The notes below the pieces were generated by a model. That model had not been told where the DNA came from. It did not search any database and saw only the letters and a list, made by a program, of their open reading frames with translations. Both the position numbers and the translations under genes were made by a program. Below, one piece after another: positions 26,587-35,392 of a stretch of 64,000 nucleotides of DNA (position 1 is the first letter of the stretch; the number at the start of each line of letters is the position of its first letter). This DNA comes from Streptomyces sp. QL37 (GTDB lineage: Bacteria > Actinomycetota > Actinomycetes > Streptomycetales > Streptomycetaceae): positions 5,585,472-5,649,471 of the forward strand of contig NZ_PTJS01000001.1 of assembly GCF_002941025.1 (NCBI RefSeq). The letters run 5' to 3'.

Positions 26587-27801
26587 ATGGACTTCAAGAT
26601 CCGGGACCGGTCCGCTATCCAGGGGCGCCGTCCCTTGTCCGAGGAACGGCGCCTCTACCTTCAGCTCATGCAGCAGGGTGTGAGCAACAGAGAGGCATGC
26701 CGGATCGTCGGCATCAACGAGAAGACCGGGCGGCGCTGGCGTAACGGCCGCGCTCCGTCCGGCGGGCACGTCGGGGCGTCACCGATCACCGCGGTGGCGC
26801 CTTTGCCCGGTCTCTCGCGGTATCTGCGCGAGAGCGACCGCATACACATCGCCGACCGGCTGCGGGAGAAGGCAACGGTCCGCGCGATAGCCGCCGAGCT
26901 CGGCCGCAGCCCGTCCACGGTCAGCCGGGAGATCCGCCGCAACCGTCACCCGGTCAACGGCCAGTACCGGCCGCACGCGGCCCAGGCCCGCGCCGATGCC
27001 CGCCGGCCCCGCCCGAAGCCCGGGAAGATCGGCCAGAACCCACAGCTGCGGGACTTCATCCAAAACCACCTGGACATTCGGTGGAGCCCTGAGCAGATCT
27101 GCCAGGCTCTGCGGGCACAGTTCCCCCAGCAGCCGGAGATGCACGTGGTCCACGAGACGGTCTACCAGGCCCTCTACGTCCAGGGGCGGGGCGAACTGCG
27201 CCGCGAGCTGGCCCGCGCCCTGCGATCGGGCCGTGCCCGGCGCAAACCCCGCCGCCAGGCCCAGCAGCGCCAGCCGCGGTTCGCCACTCCGATGGTCATG
27301 ATCAGCGAACGACCGGCGGAGGCGGAGGACCGGGCCGTCCCCGGCCATTGGGAGGGCGACCTCATCATCGGCAAGGACGGCAAGTCCGCCATCGGCACCC
27401 TGGTCGAGCGCGCCACCCGCTACGTCATGCTCCTGCACCTGCCCGGCGACCACGGCGCCGAAAGCGTCCGGGACGCCCTGGTCACCACGGTCCAGACCCT
27501 GCCCGCCCACCTCCGAAGGTCCCTGACCTGGGACCAGGGAAGCGAGATGGGCGCTCACGGCGCCTTCACCATCGCCACCGCCGTCCCGGTCTACTTCTGC
27601 GACCCCGCCAGCCCCTGGCAACGAGGCTCGAACGAAAACACCAACGGCCTGCTCCGCCAGTACTTCCCCAAAGGCACCGACCTCGCCGTCCACCCCCGCG
27701 AACACCTCGACGCCGTCGCTGCTGAGCTGAACGGCCGCCCACGCAAAACGCTCGGCTGGGAAACCCCAGCCGAGCGCCTGCATAAACTACTCGCGGCCTG
27801 A
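26587..27801 (+). CDS. IS30 family transposase
   Basis: 404 residues. The N-terminal part has two helix-turn-helix regions: QQGVSNREACRIVGINEKTGRRW and a second, ATVRAIAAELGRSPSTVSREIRRN, the IS30 HTH_38 signature. The catalytic core holds all three acidic residues: Asp in GHWEGDLIIGK, Asp in LTWDQGSEM and Glu in GSNENTNGLLRQYFPKGTDL. Nothing is truncated, so it may be active. AGGGG precedes the ATG at 26587. Confidence 0.96.
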   Translation: MDFKIRDRSAIQGRRPLSEERRLYLQLMQQGVSNREACRIVGINEKTGRRWRNGRAPSGGHVGASPITAVAPLPGLSRYLRESDRIHIADRLREKATVRAIAAELGRSPSTVSREIRRNRHPVNGQYRPHAAQARADARRPRPKPGKIGQNPQLRDFIQNHLDIRWSPEQICQALRAQFPQQPEMHVVHETVYQALYVQGRGELRRELARALRSGRARRKPRRQAQQRQPRFATPMVMISERPAEAEDRAVPGHWEGDLIIGKDGKSAIGTLVERATRYVMLLHLPGDHGAESVRDALVTTVQTLPAHLRRSLTWDQGSEMGAHGAFTIATAVPVYFCDPASPWQRGSNENTNGLLRQYFPKGTDLAVHPREHLDAVAAELNGRPRKTLGWETPAERLHKLLAA

Positions 27802-27814
27802 CCAACACGACCAC

Positions 27815-27829
27815 GTGTTGCGACGATCC
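27815..27829. repeat. Right terminal inverted repeat of the IS30 element
   Basis: GTGTTGCGACGATCC, complementary to the left end over its inner ten bases. Confidence 0.8.
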
Positions 27830-27876
27830 CTAGAAACCGCCCCCGGAAGGCGGGCCGTTCCGCGTGCCCGGAAGGT

Positions 27877-28650
27877 TCAGGGGCGGTAGACCGTGCCGGG
27901 TACGGGCTCCGCCGGGGCCATCAGCTGGGGGACCGTCACGAAGGTGTAGCCGTCCTTCAGCAGCGCGTCGATGATGCCCGGCACCGCGGGCACCGTGCCC
28001 TTGTAGATGTCGTGCAGCAGGATGATCCCGTCCCGGCCCGCCTGGTCGAGGGTCCGCTTCCTGATCAGCGCGGAGTCGTTCGTCGAGTAGTCCTTGGCCG
28101 TCGTGCTCCAGAGGATCTCGGAGAGCCCCAGCTCCTTGCTGATCCTGGAGACCGTGTCGTCGGTGCGGCCCTGCGGCGGACGCATCAGCCGAGGCTTCCT
28201 GCCCGTGATCTCCGCTATCGCGTCCTGGGTCTTCTCCAGTTCGGCGCGTATCTCGTCGGGCTTCTTGTCGGTCAGGATCTCGTGCGACCAGGTGTGGTTG
28301 GCGACCTCGTGGCCCTCGGCTGCGATGCGCCGCACGGTGTCGGGGTGTTCGAGCACGTGGTTCTTGCCGAGCAGGAAGAACGTGGCCGGCACCTTCTTCT
28401 CCTTGAGGATGTCCAGGAGGCGGGGGGTGTCCTTCCCGGGCCCGGCGTCGAACGTCAGGGCGATGCACTTGGCCTTGCGGCAGTCCGCCTGCCCGAAGGA
28501 GCCCTTGGCGTCGGAGGCGGCGTCGGCCCGCGCCGACCCGGGAGCCGTCGTCTCCATCGAGCAGCCGCCGAGAGAGAGCGTGAGCACCGTCACAAGAGCG
28601 GCGGCCAACCCCGTACCCCACGGAGTCGTCTTTCCGGGCACAACAGACAC
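27877..28650 (-). CDS. Polysaccharide deacetylase family lipoprotein (CE4/NodB)
   Basis: 257 residues. A signal peptide ends in SLGGCS, so it is probably a lipoprotein. The NodB domain has motif 1 ALTFDAGPGKDT, motif 2 HEVANHTWSH with both metal-binding His, motif 3 RPPQGRTDD, and a late GIILLHDI His. Motif 1 normally reads TFDDG; the second Asp, a metal ligand, is Ala here, a change shared by some actinobacterial relatives, so activity is not certain. A role in trimming acetyl groups from cell-wall glycans is expected. The start is GTG; another in-frame GTG lies 9 bases downstream. Confidence 0.88.
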   Translation of the reverse strand: MSVVPGKTTPWGTGLAAALVTVLTLSLGGCSMETTAPGSARADAASDAKGSFGQADCRKAKCIALTFDAGPGKDTPRLLDILKEKKVPATFFLLGKNHVLEHPDTVRRIAAEGHEVANHTWSHEILTDKKPDEIRAELEKTQDAIAEITGRKPRLMRPPQGRTDDTVSRISKELGLSEILWSTTAKDYSTNDSALIRKRTLDQAGRDGIILLHDIYKGTVPAVPGIIDALLKDGYTFVTVPQLMAPAEPVPGTVYRP

Positions 28651-28757
28651 AGCGCATCACTTCCCCACGGCTCGGCCGCACACCGGTGGTGTGGCACGCC
28701 AGGACTATACATAGTGTGTATACGCATAGTGCATAGCGGGGTGGAGGGCAGCACCGA

Positions 28758-28789
28758 GCCCCGGTGACCTGGAGCTTCGTCACCGGGGC
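28758..28789 (-). terminator. Terminator after the GH25 lysozyme gene
   Basis: An 11-bp perfect stem (GCCCCGGTGAC with GTCACCGGGGC) and a 10-base loop, 22 bases past the lysozyme stop on the minus strand. Confidence 0.85.
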
Positions 28790-28811
28790 CCGGGGCCGAT
28801 GTCGTGCCGGC

Positions 28812-29657
28812 TCAGCCGTTCGCGAGTGCCACCACGCGGTCGAGCGCACCGTTGAAGTGGTTGTGGTCGCCGACCGTCGGGCCCGACGACGTGTACTGCC
28901 ACATCGTGTAGTAGCCCCACCCGGCCGGGAGTTCACCGACCGTGGTGTTGTAGCGGGCCACCCAGAGCGGGTTGGTGGCGCCGAAGCCGGCGTTGTTGCC
29001 CGTGCAGTCCTTCCACCAGCTCGTGGCGGTGTAGATCACCGCGTCCCGTCCGGTCCGCGCCTTGTAGGTGTTCACGAAGTCGCGGATCCAGGCGACCATG
29101 CCGGCCTGGGTCTTGCCGTAGCACTGCGCGCCGTACGGATTCCACTCGATGTCCAGCACGCCGGGCAGCGTCCTGCCGTCCCTGGACCAGCCGCCGCCGT
29201 TGTCCACGAAGTAGTTCGCCTGGGCCGCGCCGCTGGTCGTGTCCGGGGTGGCGAAGTGGTAGGTGCCCCGGATCATGCCGACGTTGTACGAGCCCGTGTA
29301 CTGCTGCGTGAAGTACGTGTTCTTGTAGTACGTCCCCTCCGTGGCCTTGACGTAGGCCCACTTCACGCCGCTGTTCCACAGGGTCGACCAGGCGACGTTG
29401 CCCTGGTGGCTGCTGACGTCCACGCCTTCGGTCTGGACGGCGTTCGTCCCCGTGGGAGTGGAGCGCCCCTGGCCGTCGTGGGCGATGACACCCTGGCCCA
29501 TCCGGGCCGTACCCCGTTCGGGAACGGTCGCGGCGTCCGCCGCGGACGCGGCGCCGGGCAGTGTGACCAGGAGGGCGAGGGCGGCGAGGAGTGTGCCCGC
29601 CGCGAAGAGGCGGGGGCGGCGGGCTGAAGCTGCGGATCCGGATCTGAGCACGGGCAT
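28812..29657 (-). CDS. Secreted GH25 lysozyme (Chalaropsis/cellosyl type)
   Basis: 281 residues. A Sec signal peptide with twin positive region (SARRPRLF), hydrophobic core and cleavage near ASA-ADA. The catalytic domain (about 75-281) starts TEGVDVSSHQGNVAWSTLW, with the Asp of VDVSSHQG and the Asp/Glu of VLDIEWNPYG forming the GH25 active site, and ends YTMWQYTSSG. It cleaves the glycan strands of peptidoglycan outside the cell. GGAGG lies seven bases before the ATG. Monocistronic, with its own terminator. Confidence 0.95.
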   Translation of the reverse strand: MPVLRSGSAASARRPRLFAAGTLLAALALLVTLPGAASAADAATVPERGTARMGQGVIAHDGQGRSTPTGTNAVQTEGVDVSSHQGNVAWSTLWNSGVKWAYVKATEGTYYKNTYFTQQYTGSYNVGMIRGTYHFATPDTTSGAAQANYFVDNGGGWSRDGRTLPGVLDIEWNPYGAQCYGKTQAGMVAWIRDFVNTYKARTGRDAVIYTATSWWKDCTGNNAGFGATNPLWVARYNTTVGELPAGWGYYTMWQYTSSGPTVGDHNHFNGALDRVVALANG

Positions 29658-29893
29658 TGCGTGCCTCCGAGGGCTCGGTGGGGGAGCTCATGGCCCAGGA
29701 GCGGGTGCGGGACGCTCCTGCGGTGCGTGTGCCGTGGTGTGGACATGCCACCCAGGGCACTCACGAAGCTACGCACGTAGACCCGCCCTCCGGAAGGGGG
29801 CCTGGCCGGTGCCGGAGGTCTACGCCTGCGAAATACTGGCCGAGCTGCGGCGATGGCCGGAGTTGAAGGAAACTTTCATCGGCGGGAAAGCGT

Positions 29894-30391
29894 ATGAGGG
29901 GTGCTGACGTGCACGGGAGCGGAAGCGGCGGTGGACCCGGTGCGACGGCCGGGAGTGGTGTGGACCATGAATTCCTGGCCCTGGAGCGGGAGTTGGCTGT
30001 CTTCTTGCGCCGGGCGCGGGCCAATTCGGGGGAAATGGCCCGCGAGGTCCATCCGGATCTGGAGGCCGCGGCCTACGGGCTCCTCGTACGGCTGGAGTCC
30101 GCGGGGCGGCAGCGTGCCACCGATCTCGCCGCCTACTTCGGCGTGGGCAAGGCGACCGTGAGCCGTCAGCTGCGCGCCCTGGAGGGCCTCGGCCTGGTGG
30201 CGCGGGAGACCGATCCGGCGGACGGCCGCGCCTCGCTGGTCCGCCTCACCGAGGAGGGCCTCGCGCGCTTCCGCAGTGTCCGTGACGCGCGCCGGGGCCG
30301 TTACGCCCTCAAGCTCGCCGACTGGGACCGGGCCGAGGTCGCGGAACTGGCGCGGCTGCTCCACCACTTCAACGAGCGCGCCGAGGACTGA
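29894..30391 (+). CDS. MarR family transcriptional regulator
   Basis: 165 residues. The winged helix-turn-helix reads RATDLAAYFGVGKATVSRQLRALEGLGLVARETDPADGRASLVRLTEEG, the MarR signature including the wing D-x-R-A/G motif, flanked by dimerisation helices. The Gly/Ser-rich N-terminus makes the start uncertain: ATG at 29894, or GTG at 29909 with GAGGGG eight bases upstream. It is divergent from the lysozyme gene across 236 bases. The effector is unknown. Confidence 0.88.
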   Translation: MRGADVHGSGSGGGPGATAGSGVDHEFLALERELAVFLRRARANSGEMAREVHPDLEAAAYGLLVRLESAGRQRATDLAAYFGVGKATVSRQLRALEGLGLVARETDPADGRASLVRLTEEGLARFRSVRDARRGRYALKLADWDRAEVAELARLLHHFNERAED

Positions 30392-30425
30392 GCCGCCGGG
30401 CCGCGAAGTGCGCGGGCGGCGGCCC

Positions 30426-31211
30426 TCACAGCTCCACCAGAACCGCTGTCGCGTCGTCATGCGTCTTGCCGCGGCGCAGATGCACCCGGCCGGTGTCCGC
30501 CCGCTCCAGCTCCCTGACCCGGCCGATCAGCCCCTGCGGCCCCTCCTTGCGGAGCACCTCCAGGGCGGCCGTCCAGTCGCCCTCCCGGAACTTCTCCGTC
30601 CAGCGGCTCGCCCCGTCGGTCAGCGCCGCGAGTGCCCGGACCTCGGCCCGCGGCGTCTCGCCGGTCACGGCGCGTGACGTGACCGAGGGGTCCGCGGCGG
30701 CGGTGAAGAAGCCGCCCTCCTTGTTCCGTACGCGCGCGTCCGCGATCTCCTCCGAGGCGAGCGAGCCGGGCGGCAGCCGGTCGATCCGGTCGTCGAGCAG
30801 CGGCCGGACCGTGCCGTCGGGCGCCTCCACGAGCAGCGCCGAGTCGGAGAGCACCAGGTGCTCGACCCGCTCGTCGTCCCAACGCGCCAGGACCACGGTT
30901 GCCTGAGGCGTACGCGGGTGAGAAAGGTCACACAGGGAACGGTGCGTGTCGGCGGTGCGCCGGATGGACATCGAGAGGACCTCGGCCAGTGTCAGATCCC
31001 GCCGCGAAGCGGACAGTTCGGCCAGGGCCCCTCCGAGCCGCGCCGTGAACCACGGAACCGAGTGCACGCAGCCGTCACTGCCGGAGGGAGGTGTGACGCC
31101 GTCGAGCAGAACGAGGGCACCGCCCTGGCCTGCCGCGGGCGCGGCGGCCGACACCCAGTCCTCGTTGGGGCGTTCGGGGCTGCCGGGCTCGGTGGCGAGT
31201 TCGATACGCAT
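30426..31211 (-). CDS. PP2C-type protein phosphatase-like protein
   Basis: 261 residues resembling the PP2C/SpoIIE superfamily. PNEDWVS at residues 15-21 carries the first metal Asp; ALVLLDGVTPP is the second (LDG for the usual DGMGG); ALTDGASRW is the third; and the closing KTHDDATAVLV supplies the final Asp pair. Several spacings are looser than in Stp-type enzymes. It probably dephosphorylates Ser/Thr on a cytoplasmic partner. It is transcribed away from the conservon across 358 bases. Confidence 0.8.
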   Translation of the reverse strand: MRIELATEPGSPERPNEDWVSAAAPAAGQGGALVLLDGVTPPSGSDGCVHSVPWFTARLGGALAELSASRRDLTLAEVLSMSIRRTADTHRSLCDLSHPRTPQATVVLARWDDERVEHLVLSDSALLVEAPDGTVRPLLDDRIDRLPPGSLASEEIADARVRNKEGGFFTAAADPSVTSRAVTGETPRAEVRALAALTDGASRWTEKFREGDWTAALEVLRKEGPQGLIGRVRELERADTGRVHLRRGKTHDDATAVLVEL

Positions 31212-31569
31212 CCGGCCAGTCTGCACGATGTCTTCACGGACCCCCCGCAATACCGCGGTTGGCCCGTACCAGCAGGTCAGATGGCGCCCCTGCGCGCGAT
31301 CCAGGGCTCCGCGCATATGCGGGCGGGCATACTGCCAAAGCCTGGCCCGAAGTTCCACCCGGCGGCCCATGCATGGCCTGCGGCCCCTGTGGGGAGACTT
31401 GTTCGCCAACTCCGGAGTGATGTTCACTCGTTCGAGTGGCGGAGCGGTTGATGCACGGCTCCCTCCCAAAAGCGCTGGAATGGTCGGAAGCCGTACGGCG
31501 CACACCAGGGCGGGGCGCCCACTCACGTGACCGTGCGTCACCTCTGCTTCAAGGGCGGACGAGTCAAGA
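31212..31569. promoter_or_regulatory. Divergent promoter region between PP2C-like gene and conservon
   Basis: No gene fits this 358-base stretch. It contains a cluster of palindromes at 31415-31438, including a BldD-like site. Confidence 0.4.
31415..31438 (+). promoter_or_regulatory. BldD-like operator cluster upstream of cvnA
   Basis: AGTGA, a 3-base spacer, then TCACT at 31416-31428 matches the two BldD half-sites (AGTgA and TCACc/t) as I recall them. It overlaps a second palindrome, CACTCG-TT-CGAGTG at 31425-31438. BldD with cyclic-di-GMP represses developmental genes in Streptomyces, and conservon genes are among its reported kinds of target. The site is about 140 bases before cvnA. Confidence 0.5.
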
Positions 31570-34506
31570 TTGCGAGCACCGGTGCAGAAGAAGCGGCCTC
31601 GGAGCAAGGACAGCGCGCGCGAGGAGTCCGGGGCGATGCCTCCGGCAGCGGGTGCCTCCAAGCGGACCGTGCGGGTACGCAGCCGGCTCGTCGCCGGCGT
31701 CGCCGTCGTGGGGATCACCGTCATCGCGGCGGGTGCCCCGGCGGCCCTCGGCGCATCCTCCGATCTCAACGAGTCCCAGCGACTGGTCACGCTCGCCGAG
31801 CTGAACCAGCAGGCGATCACCCTCGCGCACTCCCTCGCGGACGAACGCGACGAGGTCACCGCCCACATCGCGGGCGGCCGTGAGGACGACGACAGCACCT
31901 CCGGCGCGACGAGCACCGCGGCCCGCGTCGACCAGCAGGTGGACGAGATCCGGGAGGCCGCACCGGCGGCGCTCCGCCGGGACCTCGCCGCCGTCCCCTC
32001 GCTGCGCAGGACCGCCCTCACCGGCAAGGGCTCCGCGATGGAGGCCTACCAGGCGTACTCCGAGGTGATCGCCAAGCTCCACGGCATCGCCGACGAGCTC
32101 GCCGAGAAGACCCCGCCGCGTGCCGCCGACGCCACCCGGGCCCCGCTCGCCCTCGGCGGTGCCGTGGAGCAGGCCTCCGCCACCAGGGGGCTGCTCCTGG
32201 CCGCGCTCGCCGTGCCCGGCACCAAGCCGCAGCAGCAGATCGACCCCTTCACCGGCCTGCCCGTGCAGACCCAGGACGAGGGTGCCGGCGAGGACGACCG
32301 CAACCGCGACGAGCTGAGCGCCGCCGCCCAGCAGGCGCGGGTGCGCGAGCTGGCCTCCCTCGCCGATTTCGACCAGGCGGCCGGCCCCTCCGCCCGGGAC
32401 CGGCTCGCCTCCACGGTGACCGGACCGGAGGTCACCAGCGCGGAGAAGTACCTCACCCGGTTCACCGACCGGCCCGAGCTGTCCGACTCCGACCGGGAGG
32501 CCGACCCCAAGAAGGTCGGGGCGGCGCTCTCCGCCCGGATCGACCGCATGCGCGGAGTCGAGTCCGCGCTGGGCACGGCGCAGGTGAAGCGTCTGGAGGG
32601 GCTGCGCGACGACGACGTCACCGCGCTGGAACTCCGCCTCGCCCTCCTCGGCGGCTGCTTCCTGATCGCCATCGGTGTCTCCACCGCCGTCGCCCGCACC
32701 CTCACCCAGCCGCTCGCCGTCCTGCGGATCGGGGCCGGCCGTATCGCCGCCGAGCCCGAGACCGCCGAACCGGTGCGCTACACCGGGCGCAACGACGAGT
32801 TCGCGCAGGTCGTACGGTCCATCAACGCCCTCCACGGCAAGCTGCACGGACTGCACCACGACGTCACCGGCCGGCTGGAGGGCCTGCAGACCGAGCGCGG
32901 CGAACTGATCGCCGGCCGCGAGGCCCTCACGCTCCAGCGTGCCGAACTCCAGGTCAAGGTGGCGGAGCTCGGAAAGCAGCTCGAACGGCTGCGGAACACC
33001 GTCCACCACACCTTCGTCAACCTCTCGCTGCGTACGCTCGGGCTCGTCGAGCGCCAGCTCGGCGTCATCGAGGGCCTGGAGGAGCGCGAGCAGGATCCGG
33101 AACGCCTCGCGACCCTCTTCAAGCTGGACCACATGGCCACCGTCATGCGGCGCCACAGCGAGAACATGCTGGTCCTCGCGGGAACCGACCACAACCAGGG
33201 CCACGCGGGCCCGATCCCGCTCGTCGACGTACTGCGCGCCGCGGTCAGCGAGATCGAGCGGTACGAGCGGGTCACCATCCAGTCCCTGCCGCCGCACGCC
33301 CAGATCGCGGGCTTCGCCGCCGACGACCTGAGCCACCTCGTCGCCGAACTCCTGGAGAACGCGACCTCCTTCTCCCCGCCCGACTCCCATGTCGAGCTCT
33401 CCGGCTGGCTGCTGGAGACCGGGGAGGTGATGCTCTCCGTGCAGGACGAGGGCATCGGCATGTCGGCGGTCCGGATGAGCGAACTCAATGCCAGGCTGGC
33501 CGACCCGGCGTCCTTCGAAGCGGGCGAACAGGCCGCGGACGGGGCCGGGCTCGGTCTTCAGGTGACCTCGCTGCTGGCGGCCCGCCACGGCGTGCGGGTG
33601 CAGCTGCGCGAACAGAAGGGGAGCGGGGTGACCGCGGTCGTCGTCCTTCCGCAGGCGCTGCTGCCCAAGACGCCGCCCGTGGCCTCCCCGCCGCCCGTTC
33701 CGCTGCCCGGGGACGCACCCACGCTGAACCTCCCGGGATCGGTCGCCGAGGCCAACTCGAACGCGTTGCCGCCCCGTTCGGCCACCCCCGCCGAGGACCC
33801 GCTGATCGCGGCCGCCGAGCGGACCCTCCAGACGGCGGCCCCGCAGCCCTCGGCTCCGGAGCAGCCGGCGGCCCCGCAGCCCGCCGCTCCGGAGCAGCCG
33901 GCAGCCCCGCAGCACGCCGCTCCGGAGCAGGCCGCACCCGCCGCGGCCGAGCCCGTGGTGGAGCCGGCGTCGGCACCCGTGCCGGACGCCGGCCCCGCGG
34001 CCGGACCGGGCGCCGCCGAGGAGCCCGAGTCCGAGTCCGAGACCACGATGCAGGTCAGGCTGCCCGCGCAGCAGGACGCGCCGAGCCCGTACGCCATCGG
34101 TCCCGACCGTCACGAGCGTGCCGTCGACACCAGCCCCGCGCCCGCGCCCGGAGCCCCGGCCGCCGAGCCCGCCGCCGATGCCCTTCCCGGCCCCCGGCAG
34201 CCGCTGACCGGACTGGGCGAGGAGGTGCCCGACCCGGCGCCGCTGCCCGAGCGCCTCACGGACAAGGGACTGCCCAAGCGCACCCCGAGGATCGCGGCAC
34301 CGCCGGCGGCCCCGGCCACCGAGCGCAAGGGCACCCTCGACAAGGAGGCCCTGCGCCGCCGGCTCGGCGGGTTCCACCAGGGCGCGAAGGACGGCCGCCG
34401 CGACGTCGAGGCGGAGATCGCCGAGACCGGCACACAGACCGACCACGACCGTACCGACGGTCGAATCGATGAGACGGGGGACACAGTCGAGGAGGCACGC
34501 AGTTGA
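31570..34506 (+). CDS. cvnA: Conservon sensor histidine kinase-like protein CvnA
   Basis: About 978 residues. A membrane segment (about 38-60) precedes a large extracytoplasmic helical sensor domain of the nitrate/nitrite-sensing type, a second membrane segment (about 360-382), HAMP, and a HATPase-like domain with LVAELLENATSFSPPDSHVEL, VQDEGIGMS and GAGLGLQVTSLLA. Beyond residue 700 the tail is a long Pro/Ala-rich, probably disordered region with repeats of PAAPEQ, ending in a basic patch RRRLGGF. CvnA anchors the CvnB-C-D complex to the membrane. The start is unsure: TTG 31570, GTG 31582 or ATG 31636. The stop overlaps cvnB as TTGA. Confidence 0.93.
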   Translation: MRAPVQKKRPRSKDSAREESGAMPPAAGASKRTVRVRSRLVAGVAVVGITVIAAGAPAALGASSDLNESQRLVTLAELNQQAITLAHSLADERDEVTAHIAGGREDDDSTSGATSTAARVDQQVDEIREAAPAALRRDLAAVPSLRRTALTGKGSAMEAYQAYSEVIAKLHGIADELAEKTPPRAADATRAPLALGGAVEQASATRGLLLAALAVPGTKPQQQIDPFTGLPVQTQDEGAGEDDRNRDELSAAAQQARVRELASLADFDQAAGPSARDRLASTVTGPEVTSAEKYLTRFTDRPELSDSDREADPKKVGAALSARIDRMRGVESALGTAQVKRLEGLRDDDVTALELRLALLGGCFLIAIGVSTAVARTLTQPLAVLRIGAGRIAAEPETAEPVRYTGRNDEFAQVVRSINALHGKLHGLHHDVTGRLEGLQTERGELIAGREALTLQRAELQVKVAELGKQLERLRNTVHHTFVNLSLRTLGLVERQLGVIEGLEEREQDPERLATLFKLDHMATVMRRHSENMLVLAGTDHNQGHAGPIPLVDVLRAAVSEIERYERVTIQSLPPHAQIAGFAADDLSHLVAELLENATSFSPPDSHVELSGWLLETGEVMLSVQDEGIGMSAVRMSELNARLADPASFEAGEQAADGAGLGLQVTSLLAARHGVRVQLREQKGSGVTAVVVLPQALLPKTPPVASPPPVPLPGDAPTLNLPGSVAEANSNALPPRSATPAEDPLIAAAERTLQTAAPQPSAPEQPAAPQPAAPEQPAAPQHAAPEQAAPAAAEPVVEPASAPVPDAGPAAGPGAAEEPESESETTMQVRLPAQQDAPSPYAIGPDRHERAVDTSPAPAPGAPAAEPAADALPGPRQPLTGLGEEVPDPAPLPERLTDKGLPKRTPRIAAPPAAPATERKGTLDKEALRRRLGGFHQGAKDGRRDVEAEIAETGTQTDHDRTDGRIDETGDTVEEARS

Positions 34507-34982
34507 CCGCATCCAGCACATTCGGGCTGAGCGCCGAGGCCCGGAACCTGCACTGGTTGCTGAGCAACCTCGTGGAGGAGGTGCCAGGGGTCCACTCGGT
34601 CACCGTCGTCTCGTCCGACGGACTGATGCTGCTCTCCTCCGACCCCGGTCTCGCGACGGCCGAGGCCGGAGGACGGCGGACGGGCCCCAGGGGTTCCAGC
34701 GCCGACCTCGCCACCATCGTCTCCGGCATCGGGTCCCTCACGATCGGCGCCGCCAAGCTGATGGACGGCGGTGGCGTCAAGCAGACGATGGTCGCCATGG
34801 ACGAGGGCAGCGTCTTCGTCATGTCGATCAGCGACGGTTCCCTGCTCGGTGTGCACGCCACCCCCGACTGCGACATGAGCGTCATCGCCTACCACATGGC
34901 GCTCTTCGTCGGCCGCGCCGGACACGTACTCACCCCCGAACTCCGCAGTGAGCTGCGCAAATCGATGGAGAGCACCCAGTGA
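34503..34982 (+). CDS. cvnB: Roadblock/LC7 domain protein CvnB
   Basis: 159 residues with one roadblock/LC7 fold: LHWLLSNLVEEVPGVHSVTVVSSDGLML, then ATIVSGIGSLTIGAAKLMDGG and FVMSISDGSLLGVHA. Such proteins act as GTPase regulators or scaffolds and in conservons bridge CvnA and CvnD. The TTG start has GGAGG seven bases upstream and overlaps the cvnA stop; its own stop overlaps cvnC as GTGA. Confidence 0.95.
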   Translation: MTASSTFGLSAEARNLHWLLSNLVEEVPGVHSVTVVSSDGLMLLSSDPGLATAEAGGRRTGPRGSSADLATIVSGIGSLTIGAAKLMDGGGVKQTMVAMDEGSVFVMSISDGSLLGVHATPDCDMSVIAYHMALFVGRAGHVLTPELRSELRKSMESTQ

Positions 34983-35392
34983 CGTCAGCTGCTGAACCCG
35001 TACGAAAACTCCCGGTCCGCGGTGCCGACCGCAGAGTCGCACGGGTCCGTCCGTACTCCCTCACCGGAGGCCGCACCCGCTTCGGCCACGTCCTGCTCGT
35101 CGAGACGTTCGTCGCGGCGCTGGACGCCCCCGAGGAGCGCCGCGAGCTCACGAACGGCAACCTCGCCTCGCGCGTCATGCCCGAGCTCCACGCCATCGTC
35201 GAACTCTGCCGCCGTATGCGTACGGTCGCGGAGATCTCCGCCCTGCTGAAGATGCCGCTCGGCGTGGTCCGTGTGCTGCTCAGCGACTTGGCCGACCAGG
35301 GAAAGATCCGCGTCTACGGAACCGGTCACGGCACCGGCCAGCCCGACCGCGCGCTGCTCGAAAGGGTGCTCAATGGACTCCGCCGTCTCTGA
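34979..35392 (+). CDS. cvnC: DUF742 protein CvnC
   Basis: 137 residues of the DUF742 family. It opens with the family phrase VRPYSLTGGRTRFGH and continues with a winged-helix-like part, ELHAIVELCRRMRTVAEISALLKMPLGVVRVLLSDLADQGKIRVY. The predicted helix-turn-helix has not been shown to bind DNA; in conservons it is part of the membrane-associated complex. It overlaps cvnB by 4 bases and cvnD by 20 bases. Confidence 0.95.
   Translation: MTSAAEPVRKLPVRGADRRVARVRPYSLTGGRTRFGHVLLVETFVAALDAPEERRELTNGNLASRVMPELHAIVELCRRMRTVAEISALLKMPLGVVRVLLSDLADQGKIRVYGTGHGTGQPDRALLERVLNGLRRL

Larger units (their letters stand above)
26554..27829 (+). mobile_element. IS30-family insertion sequence, apparently intact
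   Basis: A 1276-bp element bounded by imperfect terminal inverted repeats whose inner ten bases, GTCGCAACAC, are identical (left 26559-26568, right complement 27815-27824). CTAG flanks it on both sides (26550-26553 and 27830-27833), consistent with a 4-bp target duplication. It carries one full-length transposase. It lies between lon and the convergent deacetylase gene and interrupts no gene. Confidence 0.88.

Noticed and set aside
31564..34521. A 985-codon minus-strand frame opposite cvnA
   Set aside because: Antisense shadow of a coding gene with strong third-position GC; cvnA has clear domains and coupled neighbours.
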